Positions 24,263 to 35,228 of a stretch of 64,000 nucleotides of DNA are shown piece after piece. The DNA is from Puccinia triticina. Lineage: Eukaryota > Basidiomycota > Pucciniomycetes > Pucciniales > Pucciniaceae. The stretch's first letter is position 1; each line of letters starts with the position of its first letter. The position numbers were made by a program, and so were the translations under genes. The notes under the pieces were generated by a model, which was not told the DNA's origin, searched no databases, and saw only the letters and a program-made list of their open reading frames with translations. The stretch lies in the NCBI RefSeq assembly GCF_026914185.1, contig NC_070564.1:2976001-3040000 (forward strand), read 5' to 3'.

Positions 24263-25132
24263 GCTGGTGTTACAATTTTTTTTTTTTTTTATTTGATTGG
24301 GTGTCCCATACATTTGCTCATCCTCTCACAAACTCACACCCATGCATGCTAGAACACACAAATTAGCAAGAAATGCGCCTGAAGTCTGTTTTCAAAAAAA
24401 ATCTAACCAACACTGTATTTGTATTGTATTGGATACCTGATACAATACAAATCCTTTTTGAATTTTGTATTGGGCAGACCAATACATTGTATCTGTATTT
24501 TATTTGTGCCCCAATAAAATACAGATACATAAAAAATCATGTATCAAATCCAGAATACACTGCACAATACGTGCCAACACTAAGATCAAGGGTTCCCCCT
24601 TACAATTCTACAAAATGAGAAAAAAAAAACGACATGGTTTTCCCCATTAACAAAAGTTCAAATAAAAAACAGGTGGGGTTTTCCCACTATAAAAACCAGG
24701 ATACAAAAAAAGGGGAATTTTACATAAGAAAAATCTGATTTTATTGACAAGAAAATCTCTACCAGCATTCCAACATCGGCAAAGCTGTGCCCACAGGCTT
24801 GCCGCCCAGCCTGTGTCAAGCGCACGGGTCAAAAGGAATGGACGTGAAGGCCCCCAGGCCGCAGCTAAGGCTGCAGACCGGTGGGGGGCCCACTCTTCAG
24901 CCCCTCAGACTGCACACGTGCCACGGCGGAGGGGGGCAAGGACAAACCGTCCGCTGGAAGTGCAGAGGCAGCTAGCTTAACTAAGCCTCTCAAACGGAGG
25001 GTCCGGGGGACCCCGCCTGGAGGGCTCTTCGTAGGAGAGGCTTATGAATAATGTCTGCAGGCTGGCAGACAAAGGAAGGATTTTCAATCCTAAAAACACA
25101 AAAACACAATTTAAAATTCACCAAAATATGTA
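24263..25132. other. AT-rich repeat and GC-rich repeat fragment, no gene
   Basis: A T run (about 24273-24287) is followed by TGTATTGG/CCAATACA repeat DNA at about 24407-24560. A GC-rich segment at 24780-25030 contains the motif CTTAACTAAGCCTCTC, seen again in variant form around 46690-47030. No supported gene. Confidence 0.4.
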
Positions 25133-25693
25133 CAAGAAAAACTGAATAGACAGTTTTCTTGGCAGTACTGATGGGCACCCTCCCCCAAGTTTTTGTGGCA
25201 TGAACTCCAAAACTGATTGAAGGAATCCGTTTTGGAGGTCAAAGGAATCCTGGAGGATATTCCATTGCACTGAAGATCCAATTTTGGATTTTCTGATAAT
25301 ATGCACAATTAAATATCCTATCTGCAACAATTGGGTGGCTACAGCTGTAGGATCTGCAGGTATCTGCAGACTTGTGAATCCAATATCCACAAGGCATGAT
25401 GGTTGTAATTCCTTGGTTTACATTCCTTTGTGTTTTTTTATTTTTAAAACATTAGTACAGCAAAAATGATAAGGATTGGGGAGATGAGACCAGCGCCATT
25501 TGAAAGCTGAGATTGAGAAGTGTAATTTGGCTCTGGGGCAGGTCCACAGGAGCTGAGGGGGAGGCTGGGTGATGCTAAGTATTTTTCCTCCAGCCATTAG
25601 TGATTTCTTTCTCAGCCAGAATTTTGACTTTGTGCACAAGTCCCTCCCTGCAGGAGAGCCACAGCGAGCCTCCCACCAGGGGGGACTTGTGTC
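25133..25693 (-). repeat. Dispersed repeat R, copy 2, compact
   Basis: About 560 bp whose reverse complement matches three blocks of 9723-11310 in the same order. It is uninterrupted, so it approximates the structure of the repeat. An inverted pair (ACAAGTCCCTCCCTGCAGG with CCTCCCACCAGGGGGGAC) lies at 25637-25690. No terminal repeats or target duplication were identified. Confidence 0.6.
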
Positions 25694-26308
25694 AAGTTAC
25701 CTGAAAATCAAATGAACAACTCAATCATGATTTGAAAATCATTCTCAATGTACAAAACTTTTTTCATACAGGTTGAAGTTATTAAAATTTCAATGGCAAT
25801 CATTACCACTCAAGTGAGTGAGTCAGTGACTCAATTAATATTGGTCCATCAGCTCATATAAATCCGATTCTTGTCAGGTATTGTTTGCATTACCTTAAGA
25901 CATGAGTAGGGCAATCTGAACTGATTTAAGCTGAACCTTGTGTTGGCTCAAATTGATTCAATTCAACTGTCTCTTATACAAAACATGAATTATGGCTTGT
26001 GTCCCCTCTGACCCTTCTTTAATCTCCAATTTGATATCAAATTTTTAACTATTTTCTAGTTCCCTTTATCAGTTTCCTGACAACTGGTCAATGGTTAATT
26101 AAATTCAATCATTAAGATTCCCTTGCTTACTGCTATATTTTCCTCACACAATCATTTAGGCTGGAAATGTAAACATGAATCAAATCATACAGGCAATTGT
26201 GTAGTAAAATAATCTTCTTGCTAATTTCAAGGGAACCAATCACTGAAGTCCATGTTCAACCATCAAATCATCAGCATGATGGGATGATACTGGAATGCAG
26301 TTGAAAAA
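25694..26308. other. No feature recognised
   Basis: AT-rich DNA without supported open frames, terminal repeats or tandem repeats. Confidence 0.5.
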
Positions 26309-27038
26309 ATGTCAGGGGAAGACATGCTAGAGCCAAGAGGCACATCTCAAGTCATGTTGAATTTTCACTCAGTTTTTGCAACCCCGGGAAGATTAACTAG
26401 CTCATCCTCCATTGGCAGGTACATCTCCTGTTTACAAGCCTGGCACAGCTACCACAGCTCGGTTTCTCCTACCGCAAACAAAGCAAGGATAGACCTGGTT
26501 TTGAAATCTTTGGCTTGAATGGACGCCACTCTGGCAAAGAAGGCTCCAAAGCCACCGGTTATGCTATGGCAGCTAGTTGCCATAGCTAACATTCAATCAG
26601 GGGGCGACGATTTTGACCGCGCCGTGGCAGATCTATCCTTGGTGGCTTTCTGGGGCCTGGCGCGTCTGGGCGAGCTGACATACACGGAAAAAACAGGGCC
26701 GGTTGGCTTACACCTTGGCGCTGTTGACGTCCGACGTGGCCTTCTCCAGGGACATCAAAGGGGAATTGGTAGCAACCCTCACTCTGCGCTGGGCGAAGAC
26801 GGCGGCTCCGTGCTCCCCTCATCTGATTTTCCTCTCGAAGCAGTGTGGCGCGCTTTGCCCCGTAGACGCTCTAAAGAGAAGACTGGCCGAAGTGGGCTCT
26901 TCAAGGACCTCTTTGTTTGGCTATGGCACAGGAGAGGCATGTCAGCACCTCACGAAACGAGACTTGGTCATTGATCTGTGCTCGGCTCAGAGAATGTTGG
27001 CTGGCTTGATCCCATTGTCAACCATTTGTATTGTTTGA
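26309..27038 (+). pseudogene. Tyrosine-recombinase relic
   Basis: The reading begins around 26340, with RYISCLQAWHSYHSSVSP (about 26418-26471) and KARIDLVLKSLA (about 26481-26516). After a stop it continues in the same frame with VADLSLVAFWGLARLGELTY at 26625-26684. It then shifts frame near 26700 and continues TSDVAFSRDIKG, LRWAKTAAP, LCPVDALKRRLAEVGSSRTSLFGYGTG to about 27010. The segment around AFWGLARLGELTY fits the first conserved box (with the catalytic Arg) of tyrosine recombinases. The second Arg-His box is not visible. Such proteins occur in DIRS/Ngaro retrotransposons and Crypton elements; which one is not decidable from this fragment. Confidence 0.5.
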
Positions 27039-27277
27039 TATAATAGACCCATCAAATGCCTGCGTTTATGAGTAATCACAAAAAAAATCAGATCATCTTG
27101 AATTTTATTGGCTTGAAAAGCTTGAACAAATTCAATTTCATTTCCCCTGGGCCCGGAGGCGACCGGTTAATTGGCATGGCTACTCCTGATTGGAGTGGCG
27201 TGGTCTCAAATGCATTGTGGGTTTTTGCTTGGCTAAGCTTAGACCTGTGAGACACGGAAATCTCGGCGAGCCGGCTT

Positions 27278-27931
27278 TGTTGAGTTTTTTAACCACGCAC
27301 ATTAAGGTGTATGCATGCGCCTATGCATATGCTTTCCGATCTACAGAATTCTTGATGATCAATCTCAACCCCGCAATCTGAACTCAGACTCTACTCGCCA
27401 ACATCCGATTCTTCCCTTCTGTTCCATCCATCTCTTCCCTTCCGTTCAATCCTTCCTCACTCGTCTCCGCCTTCACAGTCAATCGCCGATTCTCGTTGAC
27501 TCAAACACTCCTCGAAGTCTTTCTTCTTTGTACAAAATCAATCAAATCAAAAACTCATTCTTAACTCTTGTCGACTCTAAACTCTCAGGAGAGCTAGATT
27601 CAGTGTCCGGGCAGGTAGACATTTTCTTATCCTACATCAACAGCGACATCTTATTGAATTATTATTAACATCTTCATGCTTATCATCATCCGTTTTAGGC
27701 TGTTTCGTTGTGGTATTCCTGGTGTTAAACGTTGTCATTGTTATCTTTGTGTTGAGATTTCTTTTTGATTTGGTTCAGGTCTTTTAGGTATTTTTTCATT
27801 ACGCTTATCATTAACATTTATTCATGTAAAACTAATCTGTTTATTTTTATGTTGCTCAAAGTGTATTCTACTTTTATTGAGTTCTTTATTAAATAACTGT
27901 TGCAATAAAGTAATCTTCTACCATTTTCACA
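27278..27931 (+). repeat. 5' LTR of copia 1
   Basis: 654 bp, TG...CA ends, CT-rich in its first half, with an AATAAAG signal near its end (27904-27910). Confidence 0.92.
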
Positions 27932-28007
27932 TGGTAGCGATAGTCATTACTTGACAGTTAAAAGAACTCAAAATAAGAAAAGCACTTATTAGATAAATAC
28001 AAACGAG

Positions 28008-29015
28008 ATGGCCGAACTTCTGGTAGTTCCTCAAGTTGATGACTCTTTGGCAAGCAATAATGATCATCAAAGCAATAAGATTCGAATCACAAAACTTCGC
28101 CGTGATAATTCCCCTGAATGGAAAAAATCGTTCAAGCATCTTGTCATCGGTCGTGGTGATGAGGAGGTTTTCAATCCAAACTGGTGTGAAGAACACAAGA
28201 AGGAGAAAAAGTTTTGCAAGAAGACCTCAAATGCATATACTCTCCTTGAGTTATGTGTATCAGCCGATTTATACCCAGTTGTACAAGCAGCCAATACGTT
28301 TTCAAAAGCCATGGAAGACTTAGCCAAAGCCTGCAGTGAAAGTTCATTAATCAAACTTGGCGACAAACTTTATGCTCTTATTCAACTCAAATTCATCCCC
28401 GGAACATCTATTGCTACTCACATTAGTAAATTCCAAACTATGTACACCTCACTTAAGTCAGCTCAGATAGGTTCTAAAAATATGCAAGTTGATACTGCTA
28501 TGGCTGGATTATTTTTCCTCAAGAGTTTCCGTCATGACAATTCATTGGCTTCTCTTATTCAAAATCTTTTTGATGTCACTCCGTTCACGTTTGAAAAATT
28601 GGCAACTCAAATGAACATTGAACATAGTCGGATTGATCAGTCTGCTTCAATTAATGCATCTTTGTCAATTTACGCACTTGTGTCCAAGCCTTTTACCCAA
28701 CCAAACAAGGAAAAATTTAAGGCTATCAATAAGAAGTTCAGAAATGTTGTTCCGACAAAAAACCGCAACAATACTTCTTCTTCTAAACCTAAAATTCAAA
28801 TGGATGATCACGAGTTAGACCAATTAATTGAATCATTGACAAAGCTCCGTACTCAGCGTTTGAATTCTATCGATGAATCCAAAAATGAAGACGTTGCCAA
28901 GGCAGTCGTAGAGTTTACCTCAAGTGACCCCAAAGACACTGGTTTTTTCGTTGAAGATGAGAACACATTTCATGTTGGTCCGATTGGCAACAAAAAAAAT
29001 TTGTTTAGTTCTTGA
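28008..29015 (+). CDS. Gag of copia 1
   Basis: An intact 335-codon frame beginning 77 nt after the 5' LTR. It starts with an acidic N-terminus and a basic helix KITKLRRDNSPEWKKS-like segment, and has the copia Gag fold pattern (KLYALIQLKFIPGTSI, VDTAMAGLFFLKSF). No CCHC knuckle is seen. It ends at a frameshift in the A-rich run near 28990-28998, next to the protease region, which continues in another frame. Confidence 0.75.
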   Translation: MAELLVVPQVDDSLASNNDHQSNKIRITKLRRDNSPEWKKSFKHLVIGRGDEEVFNPNWCEEHKKEKKFCKKTSNAYTLLELCVSADLYPVVQAANTFSKAMEDLAKACSESSLIKLGDKLYALIQLKFIPGTSIATHISKFQTMYTSLKSAQIGSKNMQVDTAMAGLFFLKSFRHDNSLASLIQNLFDVTPFTFEKLATQMNIEHSRIDQSASINASLSIYALVSKPFTQPNKEKFKAINKKFRNVVPTKNRNNTSSSKPKIQMDDHELDQLIESLTKLRTQRLNSIDESKNEDVAKAVVEFTSSDPKDTGFFVEDENTFHVGPIGNKKNLFSS

Positions 29016-32000
29016 CACAGGGGCGTCAAAATCAACAGTTTCCAATGTTTGCCTTCTTTCAAATCTGCAACCAATCAATAAATCAATGCAAACATATTCG
29101 GGTTCTATTGAAATTACACACACCGGTTCAATGCAATTTGGAAAATACAATTTGTTTCCGGTATATCTTGCGCCATCCGGGAAGTGTAATCTTATTTCAG
29201 TTTCTCAACTGGAAGATCACGGTTTTCGTTGTGTGCATAAGAATAAACTATTCTTGGTGTACATGGGCTTGACTATAATCAAAAAGTTTCCTTGAACGGG
29301 CGACTTGTACGTGTCATCCGGTTCAAGCGTGGTCACTTTAAGATCTTTGTGTTCAATCAATGAACACAATGCGCTCAAAGATTGGCACATCATTCTAGGC
29401 CATCCGTCGGATGTTTATTTGAAAAAATTCTTTGATTTAATGAAGATCTTGCCTAACGAAAAATCTGGATCGTCCATCAACTGCGAGGTGTGTAGAATGG
29501 CTAAAATAAAGCGTTCTTCACATAGCAACCCCCTTCCCTCTGCTTCAGCTCCGTTTAAAATGATCCATATGGACGTCTTGCAGATCTCACCAAATTTGAG
29601 AAACTCTTTTCGATACGTTTTGGTTCTAATTGATGACTTTTCGCGTTTCAATCGCATCTATCTGTTGCAGAAAAAATCCGAGTCTGAGTCGCGAATTATG
29701 TCTTATCTAAACGAGATAAAAAATACCCTGGACGTCACACCTTCGATTCTTCATACGGATCGCGGAGGAGAATTTGGTTCGGTGGTTTTTAAAGCCTTTT
29801 TATCTCAACGTGGTATTTGTCTGGAGCAAGGCCCAGCTAACTCTCCTCAAACAAACGGTCTAGCCGAACGCTTTAATCAAACGCTGTTGATGAAGATGCG
29901 TTGCATGCTTGCGCAATGCTCGGTTCCTTTAAACTATTGGGACGAAGTGGCTAAATTCGGTTCTTCATTGATAAACATGCTCCCGACATCCGCTCTCAAC
30001 TGGCAGTCTCCTAATTCGGTTTTGGTCAAAAAACATGCATCCATTGAACAAGTAAGACATGTCTGTACTCTGCTTCCTTTCGGTCTTAAAGTTTATGTCC
30101 ACACACAGTCCCCTTCTTCAAAAGTTGCTCCGCCTTCAAAACCATTTCTCTTTATCGGATATGAGCCCAGATCAGATGCTCTTCAATTTTTTGATCCAAT
30201 TTCTCGGCGAACGGTTGTCAGCCGGGATTATACCCCTTCTATACTCTCATTCCCTTACAAATCCAAATCTGCAATGATGAAGTTGTCCACAACTTTGCCC
30301 AAATCATGTGCAGATTTAGGTCAAGACGAGCATATTACGATTGACGCATCTGTCAACAAAAACCAAAAAGCTAAACCTTCCAATCGGATTTCTCCGGTTT
30401 CTCGTGCTATGTCTCCTCCACCTCCTATGCCTTCTTCCCCAAAAATTCTTCCACCAGTTCCTGCTTCGCCTGCCTTGAATGTCCCGACGCAACAAACTGA
30501 TCAATCTTCATTGTCATCGCAGCTTCCAACCAAATGATTTACTTATGAATGGCAACCTAGGGATCAATTAGCGCCAAAAAACATCAGTTCTACACTTGAT
30601 CCATCAAACATAATAGAGGGTTCTCTTCGTCAAAGCAAAGGATTGCCGGATTTGAGTTTTGCATCCAAATTCAAATTTCCTCACCTTAATTTGACTCAAT
30701 CAGTATCTATAAACAATGCGATGAACGATACGGTAGCTTTACCACGCTGGGAGGATGCTTTGTCATCAGAGTTCCATTCGTCACATTCCAAAAACACTGG
30801 CACACTTGTTCCACCGCCCTCCGACGACAAAACAATTGGCGGTATGTGGTTGCTTACTAAGAAATTAAACGAGTTCAAAGAAGTTATTCGGCATAAAGTG
30901 CAGTGGGTCGTTTTTGGCAATCATCAAGAACACATGTTGCATTACTTCAAAACATACTCCTCGGTCGCAAGAAACAAATCTCTCAAGATGATTTTATCGC
31001 TTGCGGTGAATATGGATTGGGTTGTGTTTCAATTTGACGTTGAAACCACATTTCTCTACGGGAATATCGATGCCTCTATCTATGTATCTCAGGTTTTAGG
31101 CTTTGAAGATCCGGATCCAGCTAAGAAAGGTTGGGTTTGGAAATTAAACAAATCCCTTTATGGAAGGAAACAAGCTCCTCGTATGTGGAAGGCTCACCTC
31201 GTTGCTACCTTGAAAGCCATCGGCTTTGAATCTTCAATATTGGATGATGCGCTTTTTCATAACAAGGACAACTCAATCCTCCTTCACATGCACGTGGACG
31301 ACGGTTTGATTGTTGGACGCTCTCGCAGCGCGGTAATCAGTTTTCTGGACGACTTGAAGAAATCATATGTGTTGAAGATTAAAGAACGTCCAAATCAACA
31401 TCTTGCACTTGACTGGCGATCGGATGGGTCTTTAATAATTCATCAGTCAGACTTTGCTCGAAAAATTATCGATGACTTTGGTATGAGTGGCGCGACGACA
31501 GTCAAAGCTCCTTTGCCATTGAATTTTCATCGTGTGGTAGCTTCTGAATCTCCGCCGTTTGACGTCAAGACTATGCAAAAAGCTATTGGCATGTTGAACT
31601 ATCTGGCTCTCCACACTCGTCCAGATATTGCGTTCACTGTAAATGTCTTAGCACAGTTTGTATCTTCGCCAGCCTTGTCGCATTGGTCCATGATCAAGCA
31701 TCTTCTTCGATATCTTCAAGGCACGGCCGACGTTGGCGTTCATTTCCGAAAAAAACACATACCCACGCTTTATGTGGTTGGGCGGACGCGTATTACGGTT
31801 CATTGATGGTTACAAAGAAATCTATGTCAGGCTATGTAATCACGTTTTTTGGCAATCCAATTTCCTGGGCAACCAAAAAACAATCAGTCGTAGCTCAATC
31901 AACAACTGAAGCGGAGTTTATTTCAATAAACAAGTGTGCTAAGCAACTTTGTTGGATGTCTAACTTAATCATGTCACTTGACATAGCTATCAATGCTCCG

Positions 32001-32240
32001 CTAATCTTTAACAACAACTCCGGAGCAGTCATCATCAGCAAAGAAGCTCAATTAAATCCAAACACCAAACATATTGAAATTCAATTTCAGTATGTCAGAC
32101 AGCTGATCATCATGAAAGTTCTTCGTGTCTTGCAAGTTTCAACATCGGATATGATTTCGGATGTGTTAACAAAACCTCTCGGCAAAATTAAACTACTATC
32201 CACATTTAAACAATTACATTTGCTCAATGTGCGTGTTTAG
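28924..32240 (+). pseudogene. Pol of copia 1 (protease, integrase, RT, RNase H)
   Basis: The protease motif VLDTGASKST lies at about 29005-29035. A TGA at 29293-29295 interrupts the read. The integrase follows (LGHPSD, CEVCRMAK, then MDVLQ, HTDRGGEF and NGLAERFNQT carrying the D-D-E). A second TGA at 30535-30537 precedes the reverse transcriptase (FQFDVETTFLYG, HMHVDDGLIVG). A frameshift near 31760 separates the RNase H (QSTTEAEFISI, ending LTKPLG). Both TGA codons are explained by CGA-to-TGA change. The active-site motifs are otherwise present. Confidence 0.88.
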
Positions 32241-32246
32241 GAGGAG

Positions 32247-32900
32247 TGTTGAGTTTTTTAACCATGCACATTAAGGTGTATGCATGCGCCTATGCATATG
32301 CTTTCCGATCTACAGAATTCTCGATGATCAATCTCAACCCCGCAATCTGAACTCAGACTCTACTTGCCAACATCCAATTCTTCCCTTCCGTTCCATCCAT
32401 CTCTTCCCTTCCGTTTGATCCTTCCTCACTTGTCTCCGCCTTCACAGTCAATCGCCGATTCTCGTCGACTCAAACACTCCTCAAAGTCTTTCTTCTTTGT
32501 ACAAAATCAATCAAATCAAAAACTCATTCTTAACTCTTGTCGACTCTAAACTCTCAGGAGAGCTAGATTCAGTGTCCGGGCAGGTAGACATTTTCTTATC
32601 CTACATCAACAGCGACATCTTATTGAATTATTATTAACATCTTCATGCTTATCATCATCTGTTTTAGGCTGTTTCGTTGTGGTATTCCTGGTGTTAAACG
32701 TTGTCATTGTTATCTTTGTGTTGAGATTTCTTTTTGATTTGGTTCAGGTCTTTTAGGTATTTTTTCATTACACTTATCATTAAAATTTATTCATGTAAAA
32801 CTAATCTGTTTATTTTTATGTTGCTCAAAGTGTATTTTACTTTTAATGAGTTCTTTATTAAATAACTGTTGCAATAAAGTAATCTTCTACCATTTTCACA
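32247..32900 (+). repeat. 3' LTR of copia 1
   Basis: 654 bp, same length as the 5' LTR, followed directly by the GGCTT duplication. Confidence 0.92.
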
Positions 32901-32905
32901 GGCTT

Positions 32906-35228
32906 TGGGTGTGTAAGATTGGGCCGGCTCCGGACAGGGGTGGCGATGATGACAATTGGGGCTGGGTTGGTTTGGTGTCTTTGAGTATGTGGCTGGGCAA
33001 GATGTGCTGGTTGAGGCTAACTGGGGGGGAGGCGGTGGAGGGTGGAGGGTGCGGAGGCCTAGAGAAAGACCAGGGGTCAGAGATGCTTTGCCTGCTGGGG
33101 CAAGGAGTCGCTCGCGATTGACTTGAGCTGGTGGTGGCTCGAGCCGACGAGTGTCTGGATGTTCTGCTTGAGAAGGCCCAGCAAGTCCACAATTGTCTCC
33201 AGCAATCAGCTCGCCATCCGCGGTACGCCAAGTGGGAATCTGTTGGCCAAGGGTGTGATTAACAGAGGAAGAAAAGACGGGCCATAGAGATGACTAAGAC
33301 CCCACTCGAGGCTTTTGCAGCGTACTCGGCTTCGGCCCCAGGGCTTGAGGTCTACAGGGACACGTGGTGATGATGAAAATACTCAGCTGTAAATTTTGCG
33401 GATTACGTTGCTTGGAAATTGGTAATACATACTTTGAAAGAATTTTAGCATGTTTCCTGGCAGTGGTCGTCTTCGTGGTGCTGACGATGAGAAGAAGAAA
33501 TCAGTCCAAGTCGTGATCCAAGGGTTAAGCTGTGAATGCCAAGCTGGTCAAAATGCGGCTGCAGACGCAAGACATAGTGTTCCATTGTGTATAAAAGGAA
33601 GGGCTTGATGTTCATCAATACCCCCAGGGCGTCCTCTGCCGTAGTTGAGCAAGCTTACTGGACTTGTAGAAACATGTTCCCCTTGGAAGTGTTGGAAAGA
33701 AAATTCAGGTGTGTGTGAAGCAAATTTTTTATACCACTTTTGAAGACTTTTCCATTTGTAGGATGCCACAGTTGAGGCAAACACACCATTTGATAGTGCT
33801 GAACTTGTTTAATCATCTTGTATTTATTTGTGTTGTTATATGGGTCAATATACATGATAGAAATTGTTTTGGCTGTGTTCAAATTGTGACACATATTATT
33901 GTTAACCAATATAGTTTAAATCAGTCTTGCTGTTGGTTGTCTTTCTGAACCTGATAATTGGCATTGTCCCGTAAGTAGTACTTGGACAGTTTCTAGCCCA
34001 TTTCAAAATGATATCTCAGGAAAGGTCAAGTAATATGAGCAGCATGGTAAGAAAATTTAAAGGGTGTGTTGTGGTTTTGTCTATGTATTTTTCCCCTGCA
34101 GCGGCGCAGCCGCCTTAGCCTCTAGTAATTGTGACACTAAAGTACATGACACATTAGAAAACATGTAACAAAAAGAATCCAATACACTGTATATGCAGAT
34201 ACAATACGTGTATTGGATTTGTTGCAGCGTTGAATCAAGCCATTGGTTCTCCTCATTTTTCCCTACCACCCACCTTGAGCCACATCCAGTGAGCACCTCA
34301 TCCTCACTGCCACCGCTTGAGCCTCTGGCTCATTTCTTGTCTCTTGTTTGTGTGGTCTGCAGATCAAATCCTAACAATCTATGATGCTCCTACAGCTAGT
34401 CTGCCCCTTTCACACCTGAAGCCACCTCAAAAATTTCCAATTTCCTGCTCCACAAATCCCACCTAATGTTCAGCTCTCCACCAATGGTGACAGTTTCACT
34501 GTTGTCTCCACTTCCTCCTCTTTATGAGGCAGCCAGCTTTGGCTCCTTGGTGGACCCAAACTCTTATTCTGGCCTCTTCCTGCTTATCCAACACACCAAC
34601 ATCTGTGGCTTTATTTTCCCTCTCCGCTCTTCCCAACTTGACTGCAACATCCCATTCCACAACCACACCACATACCCCTCGGTGGAATGGATCCACTATG
34701 TGATTTGGGGGGGTGATGAGGGTGAAAAATGTTTCCTGATAACCACATAAGTATGTTTTCAGAAGCACCTTCAGATGTTAAATATTTGACATGTATTTAT
34801 AACAGAAGTTCAGTTCTACTCTACTGCATCAATAATACCACTCAATTGCTACCCATTGAAAAATTTCAGAATTTTCAAAAATATTTTTTTGACTCACAAT
34901 AATTCCTGATCAGTTGAACTTGCCATTTTTTGAAAATTCTGAATCCCCATTTGGTCTAGGCCAAAATCAACCAGTTGAACAAGAGCAAATTGAATTTGCA
35001 GATAAAAACATGAAGATTCAAGCAAAGGATATATTTTGAAAGAATGGATTCAAAGAAAGAAAAATAAATATGCATGCTATTTTTTTGACAAGCAACAGTT
35101 TGATGATCATCATTTGATATCAAACCGTGTCCCTTGAGTGCGAACCTAAATGTTGGAAATTGGTCAGTTTTGTGTACTTGAAATTCCCGGTTCCATACGT
35201 TGTAACTTGGCTTAGAATTTCTAAACGA
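32906..35228. other. Intergenic DNA, no gene supported
   Basis: A G-rich stretch (32920-33130) continues the sequence left of copia 1. An AT-rich TGTATTGG-type repeat occurs at about 34160-34215. Otherwise there are only short unsupported frames. The part below 35228 is the 3' flank of gene A. Confidence 0.45.

Larger units (their letters stand above)
27278..32900 (+). mobile_element. Ty1/copia retrotransposon, copia 1
   Basis: A 5623-bp element with two 654-bp LTRs (27278-27931, 32247-32900; TGTTGAG...TTTCACA) and the 5-bp duplication GGCTT (27273-27277, 32901-32905). A primer-binding site TGGTAGCGATAG follows the 5' LTR and a purine tract AGGAGGAG precedes the 3' LTR. Gag and pol are present in copia order (protease, integrase, RT, RNase H) but broken. 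About 15 LTR differences, 12 of them at CpG sites, indicate decay dominated by cytosine deamination. Confidence 0.93.
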
